Part shown: positions 6,334 through 6,552 of the stretch, piece by piece
Layout: each line of letters begins with the position of its first letter
Numbering within the stretch: the stretch's first letter is position 1
Assembly: GCA_029262095.1 (NCBI GenBank)
Contig: JAJDAB010000516.1
Span: forward strand, 1-6,552
Origin: Candidatus Hydrogenedentota bacterium
GTDB lineage: Bacteria > Hydrogenedentota > Hydrogenedentia > Hydrogenedentales > SLHB01
Length of the DNA stretch: 6,552 bases
Direction: 5' to 3'
Made by a program: the position numbers and the translations under genes
Notes under the pieces: generated by a model
Databases searched by the model: none
Told to the model about the DNA's origin: nothing
What the model saw: only the letters and a program-made list of their open reading frames with translations

Positions 6334-6552
6334 CTATTCCTTAGTCAATGCTTCATCGGTATTGAGGAGTGCGAGGCACAGGCTCGCGTAGGACGCTAAT
6401 TCCACGGCGTCCAGTTCCGCAGTCGGCCGATATTCTCCCACCGTTACGTATTCCTGCGCAGCATCCTCGTCCGCGCCGAACTGTGTCCTAAGCCGATTGA
6501 TGCTCCGCTCGAGTAAGTGGACCTCCTCGTCTGTTGCTGACCGCGCGTAGAC
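6334..6552 (-). CDS. C-terminal end of a DUF1549/DUF1553 (PSD1-type) protein (5' end outside window)
   Basis: The last 72 residues of a gene that enters from beyond base 6552 on the minus strand; too short and edge-cut to appear as a complete reading frame. It reads TDEEVHLLE early, then VGEYRP, then AVELASYASLCLALLNTDEALTKE to the stop. This matches the usual end of DUF1553 proteins, a weakly conserved helix starting PTxxEV and a terminal block like LNLDExITKE. Such proteins normally exceed 700 residues and often carry an N-terminal cytochrome c-like (PSC) domain and DUF1549. None of that is visible here. The typical neighbour is a DUF1501 gene, as found 4 bp downstream. Their joint role is not established; extracellular carbohydrate or sulfated-polymer breakdown is a common guess. 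Confidence 0.85.
   Translation of the reverse strand, partial: VYARSATDEEVHLLERSINRLRTQFGADEDAAQEYVTVGEYRPTAELDAVELASYASLCLALLNTDEALTKE
6338..6342 (-). promoter_or_regulatory. Ribosome binding site fixing the TTG start of the DUF1501 gene
   Basis: The minus strand reads AAGGA, 8 nt before the TTG at 6329. The site lies inside the last codons of the DUF1553 gene (Lys-Glu-stop). Ribosomes ending the upstream gene would therefore uncover or occupy it, consistent with translational coupling. Confidence 0.7.

Overview
The window is ordinary-looking bacterial chromosome of moderate to high G+C. It holds six coding regions, two of them cut by the window edges. A DUF1553-type gene followed at once by a Tat-exported DUF1501 gene is a pairing found mostly in Planctomycetota, Verrucomicrobiota, Lentisphaerota, Hydrogenedentota and related lineages. 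That pairing is the best clue to the host. It is an inference from gene content, and the sequence does not prove a phylum.

Layout, left to right: (1) the C-terminal four fifths of 6-phosphogluconate dehydrogenase (gnd) on the plus strand, ending at 1179; (2) a convergent minus-strand gene (1227-2552) for a secreted serine beta-lactamase-like hydrolase/esterase, with a hairpin between the two stops; (3) a 198-bp divergent spacer with a candidate -10 box for the hydrolase and a 62-bp imperfect inverted-repeat element; (4) a plus-strand pair, a TIM-barrel sugar isomerase/epimerase-like protein (2751-3659) and a D-2-hydroxyacid dehydrogenase of the glyoxylate/hydroxypyruvate reductase type (3732-4712), separated by 72 bp that carry a REP-like palindrome; (5) a 144-bp convergent spacer occupied by two related palindromes in opposite orientation, a REPIN-like doublet that may also end transcription from both sides; (6) a minus-strand operon, the end of a DUF1553 gene (6334-6552) and a DUF1501 gene (4857-6329), separated by 4 bp.

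Functionally, the plus-strand genes suggest sugar and sugar-acid metabolism: pentose phosphate oxidation, an isomerase/epimerase, and a 2-ketoacid reductase. The minus-strand genes encode exported proteins: a signal-peptide hydrolase and a Tat-dependent DUF1501 protein with an alkaline-phosphatase-like metal-site signature. The exact substrates of the isomerase and of the DUF1553/DUF1501 pair cannot be read from the sequence.

I found no tRNA, rRNA, CRISPR array, transposase, phage gene or clear novel multi-gene system. The least expected content is in the spacers, where three different families of short palindromic repeats lie within about 2.2 kb. No gene-free stretch exceeds 300 bp.
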